From JANQIO01 sp036351375 (GTDB lineage: Bacteria; Pseudomonadota; Gammaproteobacteria; Pseudomonadales; Halieaceae): a stretch of 64,000 nucleotides of DNA. Below, piece after piece: positions 61,869-64,000 of this stretch. A program made the position numbers and the translations under genes. The notes beneath the pieces are model-generated. The model saw nothing but the letters and a program-made list of their open reading frames with translations. It did no database searches and was not told the origin of the DNA. The DNA lies in the NCBI GenBank assembly GCA_036351375.1, contig JAZBOY010000058.1, forward strand, positions 1-64,000. The letters run 5' to 3'. Position 1 is the stretch's first letter. The number at the start of each line of letters is the position of its first letter.

Positions 61869-61958
61869 TCCAGCCCAATCGAGCCCGCCAGCCGGCACTC
61901 TCTTGAGACCGTAAAGACCGCTTCGTATATTGGCACTCCCAGCCTGTGGGGAACCGCC

Positions 61959-63089
61959 ATGATTACCAGCTTCGACGACTACTGCATTCACCAGACCACG
62001 GCGCCGGTGGCGCGACCGGCCCAGAGCGATCGCAATTTCTACGATCGCTACTGGATGAACGGCATCGACCCCGAGGGCGGGTATATCTTCGAGGCCGGCC
62101 TGGGCCTGTACCCCAATCGACACGTGATGGATGCGCACTTCAGCATCGCCGACGGGACCCGCCAGCACGCCTTTCACGGTTCCCGGCGCGCGCCGCGAGA
62201 GCGCGGTGAAACCGCAGTCGGCCCGTTCACAATCGAAATCCTGGAACCCATGCGCAGGATGCGCCTGAGCCTGGCGGCCAACGACACCGGTATCGAGTGT
62301 GACCTGGTATTCACTGCTGCCAGCGTTCCCCATGAAGAGCCGGAAAGCGTCATGTATGACGACGGGCACCTGATCATGCACACCTGCCGTTTTACACAGA
62401 TGGGGTACTGGGAGGGCTATTTCAGTGTTGACGGCCGGCGGGTTGAGGTAGCCCGCGCCGTCGGCACCCGGGACAAGTCCTGGGGCGTGCGGCCGGTGGG
62501 TGAACCCCAGGGCGGCGCGCCGGGAACGCTGACCAAGGAACCCGGTGTTTACTGGTGCTGGAACCCCATCAACTTCGGGGACGTGTGCACCCAGATGGGC
62601 ACCTTCGAAGATCGCGACGGGCACCCGACCCAGGTGAGCGCCGACCTGATGCCGCTCTATGACGATCCTGCGGCGATTCCGGCGGGCGATGACCCGGGCC
62701 ATATCCCGATGGTGGAGGTGGCCCACCAGATACAGTGGCAGCCCGGCACGCGGCGGCCCCAGTCTGCCCGCCTGATGCTGGCTGACCGCGACGGCAATCG
62801 CTACGACGTCGACATGGAAGTGGGCCTGCGTTTCCAGGTGCTGGGTCTGGGTTACAATCACCCGAGCTGGGGTCACGCGGTCTGGCATGGCGAGCTGGAG
62901 ACAGCCCGCGAGGACTGGGTGCTGGCTGAGCTGGACCCACTGGGATTCGAATACCTGCACGTGCACCACGTCGTGCACGCCCGCATGGGTGAGCGCAGCG
63001 GTATTGGCACTCTTGAGAACATTGCCATTGGCCGTCACGACCCATCCGGCTTCAAGGAGCTGTTTGATGGCGCGCCGGCGGCGGAGTAA
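61959..63089 (+). CDS. Uncharacterised beta-rich protein
   Basis: 376 residues, no signal peptide and no transmembrane segment. Strand-rich with many aromatic residues (NFYDRYWMNGIDPEGGYIFEAGLGLYPNRHVMDAHFSIADG; VLGLGYNHPSWGHAVWHG), a look shared with lipocalin-like/AttH or CrtC-type carotenoid hydratase-like proteins. His-rich segments (YLHVHHVVHARMG, GHLIMHTC) suggest ligand or metal binding. I cannot name a specific family or a role. It is in the same direction as its neighbours, 90 bases after the previous stop. Confidence 0.7.
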   Translation: MITSFDDYCIHQTTAPVARPAQSDRNFYDRYWMNGIDPEGGYIFEAGLGLYPNRHVMDAHFSIADGTRQHAFHGSRRAPRERGETAVGPFTIEILEPMRRMRLSLAANDTGIECDLVFTAASVPHEEPESVMYDDGHLIMHTCRFTQMGYWEGYFSVDGRRVEVARAVGTRDKSWGVRPVGEPQGGAPGTLTKEPGVYWCWNPINFGDVCTQMGTFEDRDGHPTQVSADLMPLYDDPAAIPAGDDPGHIPMVEVAHQIQWQPGTRRPQSARLMLADRDGNRYDVDMEVGLRFQVLGLGYNHPSWGHAVWHGELETAREDWVLAELDPLGFEYLHVHHVVHARMGERSGIGTLENIAIGRHDPSGFKELFDGAPAAE

Positions 63090-63121
63090 GGTAGCGCTTC
63101 CGGAAGACGACCAGACCCAGG

Positions 63122-63409
63122 ATGAACGCGCGAGTGAGTAAGGAACAGGTTTACAAGGATCTCTCGAGCCTGCTGAACGAAATCGACGGGCTACCCCTCG
63201 ATGAGGCGGAGCGCCGTCGGCTGCACGGCATGATCAGCGACATCGAACAGCACCTGGACAGCGACGCCCAGGCAGAGAGCGATACTGGCGGCGAGCTGGA
63301 TATCGGCGATACGGTGGACGAGATGGTGACGCGGCTGGAGGCCGATCACCCCGCGTTTACCGGGGTGCTGCGCCGCATCATGAATACGCTCAGCAGCATG
63401 GGCGTCTGA
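63122..63409 (+). CDS. DUF4404 family protein
   Basis: 95 residues. SKEQVYKDLSSLLNEIDGLPLDEAERRRLHGMISDIEQHLDS followed by a Glu/Asp-rich centre and TVDEMVTRLEADHPAFTGVLRRIMNTLSSMGV is the family pattern: two helices separated by an acidic linker. Small cytosolic protein of unknown role. It lies 32 bases after the preceding gene. Confidence 0.82.
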   Translation: MNARVSKEQVYKDLSSLLNEIDGLPLDEAERRRLHGMISDIEQHLDSDAQAESDTGGELDIGDTVDEMVTRLEADHPAFTGVLRRIMNTLSSMGV

Positions 63410-63431
63410 AGCAGCCGCCCCGACACCTGGC

Positions 63432-63450
63432 CGCCGGCTTGCTGCCGGCG
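63432..63450. other. Hairpin between convergent DUF4404 and ComEA-like genes
   Basis: CGCCGGC, loop TTGCT, GCCGGCG: a 7-bp stem centred in the 46-base convergent gap. The following TATTCC is not a true T-tract, so only a probable bidirectional stop signal. Confidence 0.5.
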
Positions 63451-63455
63451 TATTC

Positions 63456-63818
63456 CTAAACGCTGACCTTGCCCTGAATCTCGCTGAAGATGGCGTTGGT
63501 GATGCCCTGCACGCCGCGCAGGTCTTCCACCGCACTGAAGGGGCGCGCCGCGATAATGTGCTCTGCGGTGACGGCGCCAATCCGGGGCAGGGACTGCAGC
63601 CTGGCCTTGCTGGCGCTGTTGAGGTTGACGGTAGAGGCCTCTTCCGCGGCAGACGTCCCCAGCACATCACGGGTACCCATCGCCTGCTCGATCCGCGACA
63701 CCAGTTGGTTGAGCGTGGTCTTCAGGCTGCGCGCGCGATCGTTGCTCTCGGTGAGGTCCTGGTGAATGGTCCACAGTAACCAGGCGATAAACAGTAACAG
63801 CAGGCTGTTGAAATCCAT
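63456..63818 (-). CDS. Membrane-anchored helix-hairpin-helix protein (ComEA-like)
   Basis: 120 residues. One N-terminal membrane helix (MDFNSLLLLFIAWLLWTIHQ), a charged helical linker, then a double helix-hairpin-helix domain: VNLNSASKARLQSLPRIGAVTAEHIIAARPFSAVEDLRGVQGITNAIFSEIQGKV. ComEA-type proteins bind DNA in the periplasm for uptake; small membrane-linked HhH proteins may instead support competence or repair. No ComEA signal cleavage is obvious, so it is probably anchored. Upstream 63819-64000 holds only its likely promoter region, with nothing I can name. Confidence 0.82.
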   Translation of the reverse strand: MDFNSLLLLFIAWLLWTIHQDLTESNDRARSLKTTLNQLVSRIEQAMGTRDVLGTSAAEEASTVNLNSASKARLQSLPRIGAVTAEHIIAARPFSAVEDLRGVQGITNAIFSEIQGKVSV

Positions 63819-64000
63819 GGCGTTTCTCTCTTCTAGCTCTTCTCTTGGCCTTTCTCGTAGCGCTTCTGGCCGTCCCGGCCGGCAGGGTCACGGGAGCGCG
63901 TTTACAGGACTGCTACAAGACTAAAGGGGGTGAGCGTTTCCTTCTTCTGATGCAAGCCGCTATGTTGATTACAGCACCGGTGCCCGCCAATGCCAAGCCG

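Overview
The window is high-GC bacterial chromosome that looks like a marine gammaproteobacterium, most likely of the Halieaceae (OM60/NOR5) type. That placement is inferred from gene order and protein character: a type IV pilus minor-pilin operon with pilY1, the neighbourhood bamD/rluD/pgeF/clpB, the run proA-nadD-rsfS-rlmH-mrdA-rodA-mltB-rlpA-dacA-ybeD-lipB, and a Pseudomonas-style class Ia ribonucleotide reductase with a double ATP-cone NrdA and an N-terminally extended NrdB. Almost everything is core chromosome. I see no phage, no transposase, no CRISPR array, and no tRNA or rRNA gene.

Layout. 1-12.3 kb: end of a pilus operon (pilW-pilX-pilY1-pilE plus a small exported protein), a convergent fimT-like gene, the PilS/PilR two-component system, then nadE. 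12.4-17.8 kb: bamD divergent from rluD-pgeF, then clpB behind a near-consensus heat-shock promoter. 18-27.4 kb: a DUF4124 protein, acetolactate synthase (ilvI/ilvH), rpsT with a TTG start, a SnoaL/TetR divergent pair, small exported and membrane proteins, an acyltransferase overlapping dinG, and yqcC. 27.4-33.3 kb: nrdA-nrdB on the minus strand, with DnaA-box and NrdR-box signals about 0.75 kb upstream of nrdA, which implies a very long leader. 33.3-39.7 kb: argD, grxD, a citrate-synthase-like gene divergent from a LysR regulator and an exported beta-propeller protein, then bfr and bfd. 39.7-49.5 kb: proline/NAD genes, ribosome factors and the cell-elongation/peptidoglycan operon. 49.5-59 kb: a RegB-like sensor that lacks its phosphoacceptor histidine, prfC, a non-coding island with two large hairpin elements, glutathione peroxidase plus desaturase, a MATE transporter and an exported dehydrogenase. 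57.6-61.9 kb: a likely polyamine catabolism cluster (PuuA-like ligase, LuxR regulator, SpuC-like aminotransferase). 62-64 kb: uncharacterised small genes.

The strongest candidate for something undescribed is the 0.74-kb gap between prfC and the peroxidase gene. It holds two roughly 185-190 bp elements in opposite orientation. Their arms differ in sequence yet are each almost perfectly self-complementary, and the two share the same bulges and a common core. Compensatory differences in several stems argue for selection on folded structure. The histidine-less RegB homologue and the nrdAB control region with its long A/C-rich leader are the next most interesting items.
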